Part shown: piece by piece, positions 8,172 through 18,220 of the stretch
Layout of the letters: each line of letters begins with the position of its first letter
Numbering within the stretch: position 1 is the stretch's first letter
DNA from: Ignavibacteria bacterium
Lineage (GTDB): Bacteria; Bacteroidota; Ignavibacteria; Palsa-1295
DNA length: 57,195 nt
Assembly: GCA_013287605.1 (NCBI GenBank)
Contig: JABDDM010000008.1
Span: forward strand, 2,307-59,501
Direction: 5' to 3'
Notes under the pieces: model-generated
Seen by the model: only the letters and a program-made list of their open reading frames with translations
Told to the model about the DNA's origin: nothing
The model's database searches: none
Program-made: the position numbers and the translations under genes

Positions 8172-10010
8172 ATGGCACATCGATCCATCGGAAGAATCTC
8201 CGTTCTTCTCTTTTCTGCCTCGTTTCTCCTCTCATTTCTCATTCTTACAGAATTACGCGCGCAAAGCAGTGCACCTAAAGCACTCGTTGATTCATTGATG
8301 CGAGAGGAGATCGCCAAGTATCCGAATGGCGAATGGCTCATGCATCGCTCGGATGTTTTTGAGCGTCAGATCTTCTACCTGGTAAAAGAGCGATTGTCAG
8401 CAATGAAGCTTGATCGGCTTCCGGATGGATCCAAACAAGGACCGTCGATTTTGAGTGGTGTTCCGAGCTCGAACTTCGACATTTCCAATGATATCTATGG
8501 CCAGAATGAGACTGCTATCGCCATCAGCCGAAAGAATTCCAAACTTGTGATTGTTGGAGCAAACGATGAGTCGATGGGTACGCTCAACATGCCTGCTTAT
8601 GTTACGACAAACAGTGGGGCGTCATGGCAGACCGTTCGTCTTCCGTTGCCCCCAAATAATCTCATGTCTTTCGGCGACCCCTCGATCGCCGCTAGCAATG
8701 ACGGAAATATTTATTATTCATTCTGTACTACCGGAGCAGGCTCAACGCTGCTCGTCGGGAAGACACTCAACGGATTTGATTGGTCATATTGCACTCCCTC
8801 TATTCCGCTCCGTAGTGGCAGCGGTTTTGCCGACAAGGAATGCATCACAGTGGATAATAGTCCTCAGAGTCCGCATTTCGGTCGCGTGTACCTCTCTTGG
8901 ACGCAGTTTTCGCGAAACTTCCTTACGGCTAACGTCAGACTAGTTTCAAGTGACGATCAGGGAAATACCTGGTCGTCTCCAGTCATCGTATTTGATTCTC
9001 TCTGTGAATATTCACAAGTGAGAACTGGAAAGTATGGCGAGGTATTCGTTAGCTTCAGTTCGTACTTCGATACTGCGGCAGCGCCTCGTCACTACTTTGC
9101 GGTTTCGACCAATGGCGGACTTTCGTTTGATGTCAAGCGGCTAACTCCATTCGTTGACTTTCCCAGAGGTTATTGGTCGTATCTGAAAGGGATCACTGGT
9201 CCCAGAGCTTTCCCATATTCGACCTTCCAGGTAGACTTATCCACTAACCGCATCTATGTGGTCTTCGGAAGTTGGCATCGCTGGCCCAATGGCGATTCTT
9301 CAGCGATGCTCTATCGCACCTATTCGGACGATGTCGGCGCTACATGGAGAAAGGCCGTTCCACTTGGTGGTTCCGAGAGCTCATTGCATTTCGACAGATT
9401 CTGTCCTTGGGTTGCGTATGATCAATCGTCGAACGTAATGAGTATGTATTATTATTCTTCGGAACGTGACAAGCAGAACATCCTCACGTGGCCCTATCGA
9501 GCGCAACTCGGACCCGATGGCTCGTTCGGCGAGATGGCGTTGAAAGATTCATCCTTCGACCCGAGAGTTTGCGCAGCGTTTGGTCAGACGGCCTTTATCG
9601 GAGATTATGCAGGCAGCGATGCCTTCAAAGGCTCTTTCGCAGCAGCCTGGACGGAGAATCGCAAAGGCTTTAAGGACGGCGATATCTATGCAAGTGTTAT
9701 CACAGGGAGCCCAGGAGCAAATCAGGTGAAGACGACGAGATTAAATAGTCAGATTATTTTGGCAAGCGTCGAAGTCTCACCCGAATCGAGTAAGCTTCGT
9801 GTCAACTTTGAACTCTCGAGTTCAGGCCCGGCCACGCTTTCGGTCTACGATATGCGTGGAATTCGCCTCATGACACCTGATCTGAGAACATCTGATATCG
9901 GCGTTAATGTCGATGAGATAGACATTTCCAGGTTGCCGACGGGGTCCTATGTCGCGAGTCTAAGCCAATCAGGACAGTCGCAGAGCAAACCATTCACCAT
10001 TGTAAGATAG
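8172..10010 (+). CDS. BNR/sialidase-like secreted protein with T9SS sorting domain
   Basis: The ORF track opens at a TTG (8154); the ATG at 8172 gives a clean signal peptide (MAHRSIGRISVLLFSASFLLSF...RAQ) and a 612-residue product. The body is a beta-propeller of the sialidase/BNR type, with Asp-box-like turns such as TNSGASWQTV, SSDDQGNTWSSP, STNGGLSF and DVGATWRKA. The last about 75 residues form a T9SS type A sorting domain (VEVSPESSKLRVNFEL ... LSVYDMRG ... SRLPTGSYVASLS), so export and surface attachment by type IX secretion is expected. Without a visible RIP motif or catalytic triad, true sialidase activity is unproven; glycan binding or hydrolysis is possible. Confidence 0.8.
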   Translation: MAHRSIGRISVLLFSASFLLSFLILTELRAQSSAPKALVDSLMREEIAKYPNGEWLMHRSDVFERQIFYLVKERLSAMKLDRLPDGSKQGPSILSGVPSSNFDISNDIYGQNETAIAISRKNSKLVIVGANDESMGTLNMPAYVTTNSGASWQTVRLPLPPNNLMSFGDPSIAASNDGNIYYSFCTTGAGSTLLVGKTLNGFDWSYCTPSIPLRSGSGFADKECITVDNSPQSPHFGRVYLSWTQFSRNFLTANVRLVSSDDQGNTWSSPVIVFDSLCEYSQVRTGKYGEVFVSFSSYFDTAAAPRHYFAVSTNGGLSFDVKRLTPFVDFPRGYWSYLKGITGPRAFPYSTFQVDLSTNRIYVVFGSWHRWPNGDSSAMLYRTYSDDVGATWRKAVPLGGSESSLHFDRFCPWVAYDQSSNVMSMYYYSSERDKQNILTWPYRAQLGPDGSFGEMALKDSSFDPRVCAAFGQTAFIGDYAGSDAFKGSFAAAWTENRKGFKDGDIYASVITGSPGANQVKTTRLNSQIILASVEVSPESSKLRVNFELSSSGPATLSVYDMRGIRLMTPDLRTSDIGVNVDEIDISRLPTGSYVASLSQSGQSQSKPFTIVR

Positions 10011-10086
10011 TGCGAGTAAATCACGGTCGCAGTGCGGCCCTGGCTTGGGAAGACAAATTAGGCCAAGTTGATGTTGGATCTCGGGA

Positions 10087-10113
10087 GGGTTCGGATGCCG
10101 GACCCGTTTTTTT
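10087..10113 (+). terminator. Rho-independent terminator after the BNR/T9SS gene
   Basis: GGGTTCGG, a three-base ATG loop and CCGGACCC form an eight-pair stem, allowing one G-U or offset pair, followed by G and seven T. It lies 76 bp after the stop of the sialidase-like gene and just before trhO. Confidence 0.8.
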
Positions 10114-10129
10114 GGAATAAATCATATAC

Positions 10130-11053
10130 ATGTTGGACGCATCGAGCGAAGTTGAGAGCCTTGGCGAGTATCTCGTTCTGATCTACTACAAGTACGTTCG
10201 GATCGAAGAACCGGAGGCCTATGCTTCGGAGCACTTTACTTTCTGCAAATCACTCGGTGCAAGAGGACGCATCATCATCTCGCACGAGGGAATCAACGGG
10301 ACGCTCTCCGCGCGTGCAGAAGAGGCCGACCAATACATGAGATCAATGAATGACGATCCCAGATTCACAGGGATGGTCTTCAAGATTGACAAAGTCAACG
10401 ATCATGTCTTCCGCAAGCTCTTCGTTCGAGCTAAGCCAGAGCTTGTCACGTTTCGTGTTGATCGTGAGCTTGACCCAAACCAGCTCACAGGTAAGAAGCT
10501 CACTCCAACCGAGTTCTTCGAGACCGCATCGCAAGAAGATGTACTAATCATCGATGCGCGAAGTGACTATGAGTACGATCTTGGTCATTTCCGCGGCGCG
10601 ATCCGGCCAAATGTTCGAACCTTCCGTGAATTTCCAGATTGGGTGCGCGACAATCTTTCCGACTTCAAGGATAAGAAGATATTGACCTATTGCACGGGTG
10701 GTATCCGGTGCGAGAAGTTTACCGGTTTTCTATTGCATGAAGGCTTTCAGGACGTAGCACAGCTTGAAGGCGGGATTCTCACCTATGCTAAAGATCCTGA
10801 AATTCGTGGAAGAATGTTTGATGGCAAGTGCTACGTATTCGACGAGCGGATCAGCGTTCCAGTCAATCAGGTCGAAGAGGAAGTCGTTTCGAAGTGCCTG
10901 CACTGTGGAACCCCGAGTGACCGATACATCAATTGCACCTGGGACGATTGCCATGTACAGCATTTTTCCTGCCCAGAGTGCTCGATCCTCATGAATGGTG
11001 CATGTTCGGTGCAATGCATGGAGCAGCTTGATTTGGCGTTGAGCCCGTTGTAG
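10130..11053 (+). CDS. trhO: tRNA uridine(34) hydroxylase TrhO (YceA/UPF0176 family)
   Basis: A 307-residue rhodanese-fold enzyme that makes 5-hydroxyuridine at tRNA position 34. It has an N-terminal acylphosphatase-like domain (SHEGINGTLSA near residues 51-61). The central rhodanese domain (about 125-225) carries the active-site Cys in CTGGIRCEKFT. The C-terminal Cys-rich segment (CLHCG, CxxDxC, CPEC, CSVQC) resembles a zinc site typical of this family. The length fits the long form. It starts 17 bp after a strong terminator, so it has its own promoter in or near that spacer. The family is well conserved. Confidence 0.92.
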   Translation: MLDASSEVESLGEYLVLIYYKYVRIEEPEAYASEHFTFCKSLGARGRIIISHEGINGTLSARAEEADQYMRSMNDDPRFTGMVFKIDKVNDHVFRKLFVRAKPELVTFRVDRELDPNQLTGKKLTPTEFFETASQEDVLIIDARSDYEYDLGHFRGAIRPNVRTFREFPDWVRDNLSDFKDKKILTYCTGGIRCEKFTGFLLHEGFQDVAQLEGGILTYAKDPEIRGRMFDGKCYVFDERISVPVNQVEEEVVSKCLHCGTPSDRYINCTWDDCHVQHFSCPECSILMNGACSVQCMEQLDLALSPL

Positions 11054-11148
11054 CCTATTTTCTCCCCGAAACTTCTTAGGCCAATTCTCGTCTTATCCAC
11101 GAGTTATTGCTGTTGTTATTGAGTTTTTTGCTGTTGTCATTCTTTGCT

Positions 11149-12666
11149 ATGAGTATGAAGCAATTCGCTACCCTCTCTTCCGTCGTTTTTTTTCTTGCAT
11201 TCGCAAATTCTCTGCATGCTCAGCAGAGCAGCGTTTTCTTCGATCGTCAATGGATCGGTCCGGTTAGCACTTCGGAAATGCTAAACGCCTCTGCGAGTCC
11301 GCTAGAGTATCTCGGATATGACACTACACTTTACACTCGGATCGTCGCGGCTATGACGAAGCGATGGAACGCCGCGCATGTTTATGATCGGCATGGAGTT
11401 GCATTCAGTGTGCTTATGAATGGCGCACCCCAGATCACGGGAGCTATTGGCACCGACACGGGTACCATTGCACTTGATACAACGCTGCTTTTCGAGGTTG
11501 GGAGTGTTTCGAAAACGTTCACGGCAGCGCTCATCATGAAACTGCAGGAGGAGGGGAAACTCTCGTTAACCGATTCCCTGCACAAGTGGCTTCGTGCCTA
11601 CAATAACATCGACACGAACATTACGATCTTGCAATTGCTCAATCATTCGAGTGGTATATACGACTATATTAATGACGACCCGAACAAGAGGGCACTCGAA
11701 GCGCAGTATTCCGGCGATCCATCGAAACACTGGACACCGGAAGACGTGCTGCAATACGTCGGTTCGCCAAACTTCAAACCAGGCGCGAGGTATCGATACT
11801 GCAACACCGGCTATGTCCTGCTCGCGATGATCGCCGAAAAAGCCGGAGGCGCAAGCCTTCGCGACCAGCTTCACGCAAATTTCATCGACCCTCTCCATCT
11901 TACTCATACCTACGTGGGAGGTTATGACTCCATTCCCGAGACGTTTGCGCATGATTGGCAACTAATTGATACCGCAGATTACTCGGATCTTTACGACATC
12001 CAGAAAACAGCGCATTTGTCCGGCTCCTTTGGCGATGGTGAAATCGTTTCGACTCCGGGCGATTTGGCGCGGTGGGGAGCAGCGCTCTACCTTGCCAAGG
12101 TGCTAACCCCGGCTTCGATAATTGCGATGACTTCTCCACTCCATACCATCGCTGGTGCCGGACTCTTTGGGCTTGGTACGCAGGAGGCGCCTTACTATAC
12201 GCGAAAGTTTTTTGGACATTCGGGACATATGCTCGGATTCGTCACGGAAATGTTCACGAATATGGCTGACTCCGTTACGGTCGTTGCCTATCTCAATGCC
12301 GACGGTAATCCATTTTCCAAGACTCCTTCATTGAATGACTACCTTGTTGATGTACTAAAAGAAGTTTATAGCATTCCGAGTGGAGTTGCGGTCTTGCTAA
12401 AGAACGGAGATGGCTCGATTTCCGTATATCCAAATCCTGTGAAAGATCATGCGACGTTCTCATTTGATCTCGATCATTCCGGAAGCATTGCTTTGCGCAT
12501 CTATGATGTGATGGGCAGGGAAGTCATGGCGAATGGAGGGGCATCGCTTCATTCCGGGCATAACACACTCTCCATCGAGCTTTCCTCACTGCGTCGGGGT
12601 AATTATTTCTACACGCTTCAAACATCGAGTGGCGCGGTATCAGGGAAGTTTGAGATCGGTGACTAA
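11149..12666 (+). CDS. Serine beta-lactamase-fold hydrolase with T9SS sorting domain
   Basis: The ORF track begins at a TTG (11107), but ATG 11149 (or 11155) precedes a normal signal peptide ending LHAQ, giving about 505 residues. The class C beta-lactamase/DD-peptidase fold is marked by SVSK (nucleophile Ser and Lys), YCNTGY as the YxN motif and HSGHMLG as the third (KTG-like) motif. The final about 85 residues are a T9SS type A domain (YPNPVKDHATFSF ... LSSLRRGNYFYTL). The substrate may be peptidoglycan stem peptides, D-amino-acid peptides or esters; resistance to beta-lactams is not implied. The combination of a serine hydrolase and a T9SS domain places it outside the cell or on its surface. 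Confidence 0.87.
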   Translation: MSMKQFATLSSVVFFLAFANSLHAQQSSVFFDRQWIGPVSTSEMLNASASPLEYLGYDTTLYTRIVAAMTKRWNAAHVYDRHGVAFSVLMNGAPQITGAIGTDTGTIALDTTLLFEVGSVSKTFTAALIMKLQEEGKLSLTDSLHKWLRAYNNIDTNITILQLLNHSSGIYDYINDDPNKRALEAQYSGDPSKHWTPEDVLQYVGSPNFKPGARYRYCNTGYVLLAMIAEKAGGASLRDQLHANFIDPLHLTHTYVGGYDSIPETFAHDWQLIDTADYSDLYDIQKTAHLSGSFGDGEIVSTPGDLARWGAALYLAKVLTPASIIAMTSPLHTIAGAGLFGLGTQEAPYYTRKFFGHSGHMLGFVTEMFTNMADSVTVVAYLNADGNPFSKTPSLNDYLVDVLKEVYSIPSGVAVLLKNGDGSISVYPNPVKDHATFSFDLDHSGSIALRIYDVMGREVMANGGASLHSGHNTLSIELSSLRRGNYFYTLQTSSGAVSGKFEIGD

Positions 12667-13051
12667 TAAACGATTGAGTTCGGAACTTTTGTGCCTTGTA
12701 AATATGTTCTATATGTCGACGTAAATTGTGTCCCATAAGGGCAGGCAGTGTGTGCCCTTTTCTCGAATGAGTCGCGCCCAGTGCCCCGCTGCCACACTCA
12801 CAACTATACTGCCAACGAGGTACAAATTCGTTTGAGCATGTTCCGAACCGAATCATGGGTATCATCCTAAGTCCACGAATCATTGTTTCTCACTATTGGC
12901 CCGAGTGTCGTGAAGGGACCGTTGATGAATTCTGGATTCAGCAATCAGGAGAACTGCCGAAATTGATTCAAAAAAGGGCAAAGTTCATGAATAAAGTTTT
13001 CACACACACCGGCTCAATGAGCGATTCACGAAGCTTTTTCTGCACCTGACT
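12667..13051. other. Intergenic spacer with a terminator-like hairpin
   Basis: A 385-bp spacer with no convincing gene. A seven-pair hairpin (AAGGGCA / TGCCCTT, 12737-12759) with a short T tail may end the beta-lactamase-fold transcript. Its sequence resembles the arms of the large palindromic repeat near 48973-49068. The 64-codon ORF at 12855-13049 has no recognisable features and I do not call it. Confidence 0.4.
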
Positions 13052-13618
13052 ATGCTCAGTCTCAAGATTATCATCGTTAGCACACGACCAGGCAGGGGCG
13101 GCCTTGCTGTCGGGAATTGGTTTTATGACTTTGCGAAGACACATGCGAATTTTGAGGTTGAGCTCCTCGACCTTGCCAAGATCAATCTCCCGCTCATGGA
13201 TGAACCCCATCATCCTGCACTCAAGAAATATGAGCACCAGCACACGAAAGACTGGAGTGCTGCCATCGATCCCGCCGATGCGATCATCTTTGTAATGCCG
13301 GAGTATGATTATGGAGTCGCCGCACCCTTCGTCAACGCCATCGACTATCTTTTTCATGAGTGGAATTACAAGCCAGCAGGAATGGTAAGCTATGGTGGGA
13401 TTTCTGGTGGACTTCGAGCACAGCAGATGGCGAAGTTGCTCTTAACGGGAGTCCGAATGATGCCATTGCCCGAATCGGTGCCAATCCCGTTCTATACTCA
13501 GCACCTGAAAGACGGGGTTTTTGAAGCAAATGAATTGATCGAAAAATCTGCCACTACACTTCTCAATGAGATCTATCGATGGGGTGATGCACTCAAGGTA
13601 TTGAGGGCAAAAGAGTAG
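13052..13618 (+). CDS. NADPH-dependent FMN reductase family protein
   Basis: A 188-residue flavodoxin-fold protein. IIIVSTRPGR at the N-terminus forms the FMN phosphate loop, and MPEYDYGVAAPFVNAIDYLFHEW is the conserved second flavin-contact block, followed by VSYGGISGG. The family includes SsuE/ArsH/azoreductase-like NAD(P)H:FMN or quinone reductases; the exact substrate cannot be fixed from sequence. It is a single gene, 632 bp upstream of rpoB on the same strand, with no obvious functional link. Confidence 0.88.
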   Translation: MLSLKIIIVSTRPGRGGLAVGNWFYDFAKTHANFEVELLDLAKINLPLMDEPHHPALKKYEHQHTKDWSAAIDPADAIIFVMPEYDYGVAAPFVNAIDYLFHEWNYKPAGMVSYGGISGGLRAQQMAKLLLTGVRMMPLPESVPIPFYTQHLKDGVFEANELIEKSATTLLNEIYRWGDALKVLRAKE

Positions 13619-14249
13619 GAATTTACTTGTCGGACAGGGCACCGTTAAATACTCGTTTACCCAGGAATTTTTCGAACTCTTGATTAGTTCTCACCGCACG
13701 CCGGAAATTGCCTACGTGGATTTGTAGGGGGTTTTGGTGTAGCCGGTCAGGCTTGGCGTGGTGCCTAAAATGGCGAAATCTGCTGAGAAACGCGAAATTC
13801 AGCCGTCGGTTGAGCGACGATAATTATATCATAAAGCTCATCGCGTACGGGGGAGTTAGAAGCGATTCAAAGCATAACTGCGACAAACTTGCTCAAACGA
13901 TCACTGGCGAATGCTAGCCCATTCGCAGCGAATGGTCCGTCATTCGCATTGGCGACGTATCGACTTGCTGGGTGGACCAGATCCATTCAGACCTCCAATC
14001 AAACAAAACTTTCCTGGCATTCTTACGTAAGGATTAAACCCCTGAGATATAAACGCGCTTCGGTCAGGTATGGCCCTACGCCGCAGACCTGAGCAAACTC
14101 CCGATGTGGGCACTCGCTCTTGTTCTTAATAGGTACGGCCTGGCAATACAGAGGAAGCAGACAAATTGAATACGAAGTAGAAGATTTTGGATACCGACCC
14201 ACAGACGCTTTGCGCTGTATAGGGTCATCATTCTTGATAAACGAGTACA
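13619..14249 (+). promoter_or_regulatory. Long leader/promoter region of rpoBC
   Basis: 631 bp without a supportable gene ahead of rpoB. It presumably holds the rpoBC promoter(s) and 5' untranslated leader. A stem TCAGGT/ACCTGA (about 14064-14092) encloses a GC-rich loop. I see no tRNA, no rplJL genes and no recognised riboswitch. The rplL-rpoB linkage usual in bacteria is missing, so L10-type autogenous control through a shared leader is not expected. Confidence 0.4.
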
Positions 14250-17200
14250 ATGGCGAAAGCAACCAAGACATCCAACGGTGTAAATCTTTTGAACGGCGCC
14301 CACGTCGTAGAATCCGGGCGTATCTCGTTCTCGAAGATTCCGCGCGATTACGAACTGCCCGATCTGCTCGATGTGCAGCTCAAGTCGTTCCAGGAATTCC
14401 TTCAGGCTGGTGTGCCGCTCAGCGAGCGCGTCACAACAGGCCTGGAATCTGTATTTCAGCTAAATTTTCCGATCATCGACTCTCGCGAGACGTTCATTCT
14501 CGAGTATCTCGATTATCGTCTTGAGAAACCGCGCTATAGCGTCATCGAGTGTCAGGAGCGTGGACTGACGTTTAGCGTGCCGCTGAAGGCACGCCTTCGT
14601 CTTTCTTCCAAGAATCAGGAAGAGGGCAGCGAGGATTTTATCGAAACCGTAGAGCAGGAAGTCTTCCTTGGCAACCTGCCGATGATGACCGAGCGTGGCA
14701 CGTTCATTATTAATGGTGCTGAGCGCGTGGTCGTATCGCAGTTGCACCGCTCACCCGGCGTATTCTTTGCCGAGAGCCTGCATCCGAACGGTACTACAAT
14801 TTATTCCGGACGTGTCATTCCATTCCGAGGAAGCTGGGTCGAGTTCACGACCGATATCAATAACGTGCTTTGGGCATACATCGACCGCAAGAAGAAATTC
14901 CCGGTCACGATGCTGCTTCGCGCGCTTGGATATTCGAGTGACGAAGACATTCTTCAGCTCTTTGGTCTCGTGCAGGATGTAGAGATCAAGAAAGTTAACC
15001 TCAACGATTACGTGGGCCGTGCGATCGGTGCGGACGTTATCGATATGAATACCGGCGAAATCTTCCTGACCAAGGATTCGACATTCCTCGAAGAACATAT
15101 CGAGCGGATGCAGAAGTCGGGTATTAAGTCTGTGAAATTCCTCGATCTCGAAGAGACGGGTGGCGCGGTAGTGCTGAACACGATCGGCAAAGATCCTTCG
15201 CGTTCGACCGACGATGCATACGAGTGCATCTATCGTGTCATGCGGTCTTCGGAAGCACCAGATATGGAAGCCGCTCGCGGCTTGCTTGAAAAGCTCTTCT
15301 TTAATCAAAAGCGCTACGATCTTGGTCTTGTCGGACGTATCCGCCTGAACCAGAAGCTCGAGTTGGAGATTCCGAACGACACGACGACCCTCACGAAGGA
15401 AGATATCGTTTCGATCCTGAAGTATATCATTCGTCTTCAGCTTGGCAAGGCTTCCGTCGATGATATCGATCACTTGGGTAATCGCCGCGTACGTACGGTC
15501 GGTGAGCAACTTGCACAGCAGTTCAACATCGGTCTTGCGCGTATGGCTCGTACGATCCGCGAGCGTATGTCGATCCATGATGAGAAGGTAGGACCTGCCG
15601 ATCTCGTCAATGCACGTACCATCACTTCGGTGATCAATACGTTCTTCGGCACGAACCAGCTTTCGCAGTTCATGGACCAAACGAATCCGCTTGCAGAAAT
15701 GACGCACAAGCGTCGTATGTCTGCTCTCGGACCTGGTGGTCTGACACGTGAACGCGCAGGATTCGAAGTTCGAGACGTTCACTATACGCACTACGGCCGT
15801 CTTTGCCCGATCGAAACGCCGGAAGGTCCGAACATCGGACTTATCTCGTCGCTCGCAGTCTATTCGCGCATCAATCAGTTCGGCTTCCTTGAGACGCCGT
15901 ACCGCGTTGTCAAGAATGGCAAGGTTACGCGTGATATCGTATATCTCGCAGCCGATGACGAAGAAGACAAGATCATCGCACAGGCGAATCAGCCACTCGA
16001 TGAGAAGGGACATTTTATTGGCGACCGCATTAGTGCGCGTCAGTACGGCGACTTCATCGTCGTAACTGGCGAGGTTGTTCAGTACATGGACGTTGCCCCG
16101 TCGCAGATCGTATCTGCCGCTGCAGCGCTCGTTCCGTTCCTTGAGCACGACGATGCTAACCGTGCGCTCATGGGCTCGAACATGCAACGCCAGGCCGTGC
16201 CGCTGCTTCGTCCGAAGGCGCCGCTCGTCGGTACCGGATTCGAAGGCAAGATTGCACGCGATAGCCGCGCACTCATCATTGCCGAGCGCGATGGAGTGGT
16301 TGACTATGTTGATGCAAACCGCATTGTCATGATCTATGATGATGAAGGTTCACGCGACGAGATCCTTGCAAGCTTTGACGATCGCCGTCGTCGCGAGTAT
16401 CATCTGATCAAGTTCTTCCGTACAAACCAGGACACGTCCATCACGCAGCGCCCAGGCGTTAAGCAGGGTCAGCGCGTGATGAAGGGCGATGTGCTTGCAG
16501 ATTCTTCATCAACTGATGGTGGAGAGCTCGCACTCGGACGTAACGTGCTCGTTGCATTTATGCCATGGCGTGGATACAACTTCGAAGATGCGATCGTCAT
16601 CTCCGAGCGCGTTGTTTCTGAAGACATTTACACTTCGATCCACATCGAGGAATTCGAACTTCACGTTCGTGATACCAAGCGTGGCGAAGAAGAGCTTACT
16701 CGTGAAATTCCGAACGTCTCGGAAGAAGCAACGAAGGATCTCGATGAAAGCGGTGTCATCCGCACCGGTGCTGAAGTCAAGGAAGGCGACATCCTCATTG
16801 GCAAGATCACTCCGAAGGGTGAGACAGATCCGACACCAGAAGAGAAGCTGCTCCGCGCGATCTTCGGCGACAAGGCCGGCGACGTGAAGGACGCATCGAT
16901 GAAGGCGCCGCCAGGAATCAAGGGCGTTGTCGTTGATACGAAGCTCTTTTCACGCAAGGGTATCAAGAAGGAAGGCGAAGAAAAGCGCGAAGAAAAACGT
17001 CGCCTTGATCTTATCGAGAAGACCTATCGCGAACAGTTTGACGATGCAAACCGCAAGCTTGCAGACAAACTCTTGAAAGTACTCGATGGTGAAGTCGCTG
17101 TCGGTATTCGTGATCTGGATGGCGCCACGATCATCCGTTCCGGTACGGCAATCAAGCACGAGACATTCTACTCGCGCCTTGACGACCTTGAGAAGTTCTC

Positions 17201-18074
17201 AGTCGGCACTGACTGGGTAGAGGATCGCCGCAAGTCGAACCTCGTACGCAAGATTTACGAAGGGTACTGGATCAAGCGTGAAGATATCGACGCTGATGTT
17301 CGCCGCGAGAAATCGAAGGTCGGACTTGGTGACGAACTTCAGCCCGGTATCATGCAGATGGCGAAGGTCTATGTTGCAAAGAAGCGTAAGCTCTCGGTTG
17401 GTGACAAGATGGCCGGTCGTCACGGTAACAAGGGTGTTGTCGCGAAGATCGTACCGATCCAGGATATGCCGTTCCTTCCGGATGGCACACCGGTTGACAT
17501 CGTACTCAACCCGCTCGGCGTACCAAGTCGTATGAACATCGGACAGCTCTATGAGACTGCTCTTGGTTTTGCGGCCTCGACGCTTGGTGTGAAATTCGAG
17601 ACACCGATCTTCGATGGTGCACACTGGGAAGATGTGAAGGGCTATCTCGAACAGGCATCGCTCGACGTCGAAGCACGTACGGAAGTTTACGACGGCCGTT
17701 CAGGTGAAATGTTCGACCAGAAGGTTACTGTCGGACAGATCTATATGATGAAGTTGTCGCATCTTGTCGACGACAAGATCCACGCACGTTCGATCGGACC
17801 GTACTCGCTTATCACACAGCAGCCGCTCGGTGGTAAAGCACAGTTCGGTGGTCAGCGCTTTGGAGAAATGGAAGTGTGGGCGCTCGAAGCATACGGTGCA
17901 GCGCACACGCTCCAGGAGATTCTGACGGTGAAGTCGGATGACGTACCGGGCCGTTCGAAGGTCTATGAGTCGATCGTCAAAGGCGAGAACATGCCTGAGC
18001 CGAGCGTACCAGAATCCTTCAGCGTGCTCGTTCGCGAACTCCAGGGACTTGCACTTGAAGTGCGCATCGATTAA
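14250..18074 (+). CDS. rpoB: DNA-directed RNA polymerase subunit beta
   Basis: A 1274-residue beta subunit; all landmark regions are present. The rifampicin pocket reads FFGTNQLSQFMDQTNPL...THKRRMSALGPGGL, with the usual resistance positions (Q513, D516, H526 and S531 in E. coli numbering) all in the sensitive state. The beta-flap/active-centre motifs GRNVLVAFMPWRGYNFEDAI and GRHGNKGV and the C-terminal clamp GEMEVWALEAYGAAHTLQEIL are intact. It is cotranscribed with rpoC across a 146-bp spacer with hairpins. The gene has no Shine-Dalgarno at its ATG. Unusually, rplL/rplJ are not upstream; an FMN reductase is the neighbour instead. Confidence 0.98.
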   Translation: MAKATKTSNGVNLLNGAHVVESGRISFSKIPRDYELPDLLDVQLKSFQEFLQAGVPLSERVTTGLESVFQLNFPIIDSRETFILEYLDYRLEKPRYSVIECQERGLTFSVPLKARLRLSSKNQEEGSEDFIETVEQEVFLGNLPMMTERGTFIINGAERVVVSQLHRSPGVFFAESLHPNGTTIYSGRVIPFRGSWVEFTTDINNVLWAYIDRKKKFPVTMLLRALGYSSDEDILQLFGLVQDVEIKKVNLNDYVGRAIGADVIDMNTGEIFLTKDSTFLEEHIERMQKSGIKSVKFLDLEETGGAVVLNTIGKDPSRSTDDAYECIYRVMRSSEAPDMEAARGLLEKLFFNQKRYDLGLVGRIRLNQKLELEIPNDTTTLTKEDIVSILKYIIRLQLGKASVDDIDHLGNRRVRTVGEQLAQQFNIGLARMARTIRERMSIHDEKVGPADLVNARTITSVINTFFGTNQLSQFMDQTNPLAEMTHKRRMSALGPGGLTRERAGFEVRDVHYTHYGRLCPIETPEGPNIGLISSLAVYSRINQFGFLETPYRVVKNGKVTRDIVYLAADDEEDKIIAQANQPLDEKGHFIGDRISARQYGDFIVVTGEVVQYMDVAPSQIVSAAAALVPFLEHDDANRALMGSNMQRQAVPLLRPKAPLVGTGFEGKIARDSRALIIAERDGVVDYVDANRIVMIYDDEGSRDEILASFDDRRRREYHLIKFFRTNQDTSITQRPGVKQGQRVMKGDVLADSSSTDGGELALGRNVLVAFMPWRGYNFEDAIVISERVVSEDIYTSIHIEEFELHVRDTKRGEEELTREIPNVSEEATKDLDESGVIRTGAEVKEGDILIGKITPKGETDPTPEEKLLRAIFGDKAGDVKDASMKAPPGIKGVVVDTKLFSRKGIKKEGEEKREEKRRLDLIEKTYREQFDDANRKLADKLLKVLDGEVAVGIRDLDGATIIRSGTAIKHETFYSRLDDLEKFSVGTDWVEDRRKSNLVRKIYEGYWIKREDIDADVRREKSKVGLGDELQPGIMQMAKVYVAKKRKLSVGDKMAGRHGNKGVVAKIVPIQDMPFLPDGTPVDIVLNPLGVPSRMNIGQLYETALGFAASTLGVKFETPIFDGAHWEDVKGYLEQASLDVEARTEVYDGRSGEMFDQKVTVGQIYMMKLSHLVDDKIHARSIGPYSLITQQPLGGKAQFGGQRFGEMEVWALEAYGAAHTLQEILTVKSDDVPGRSKVYESIVKGENMPEPSVPESFSVLVRELQGLALEVRID

Positions 18075-18082
18075 GCCTTTGG

Positions 18083-18111
18083 TGAGCGCATGTCGAATCG
18101 GCATGCGCTCA
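18083..18111 (+). promoter_or_regulatory. Hairpin in the rpoB-rpoC spacer
   Basis: TGAGCGCATG pairs perfectly with CATGCGCTCA across a nine-base loop, starting 9 bp after the rpoB stop. Smaller stems follow (TCGCC/GGCGA near 18128-18141 and TTCAGG/CCTGAG near 18150-18170). No T run follows, so it is not an intrinsic terminator. An RNA-processing or stability element between the two polymerase genes is the likeliest role. Confidence 0.5.
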
Positions 18112-18220
18112 ACGGCTGCATTCATCGCCTGTCGGCGAAGAATGCTCCGTTCAGGGTGACATTCCTGAGCGGTAGTTAGAAAGTTTTTGAGTAAAAGATT
18201 TTTGTTTCTTTAGATAAATT

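Noticed and set aside
14751-16187. 478-codon ORF antisense to rpoB, and 19442-20320 antisense to rpoC
   Set aside because: Shadows of highly biased codon use in rpoB/rpoC; no signal, domain or start-region features.
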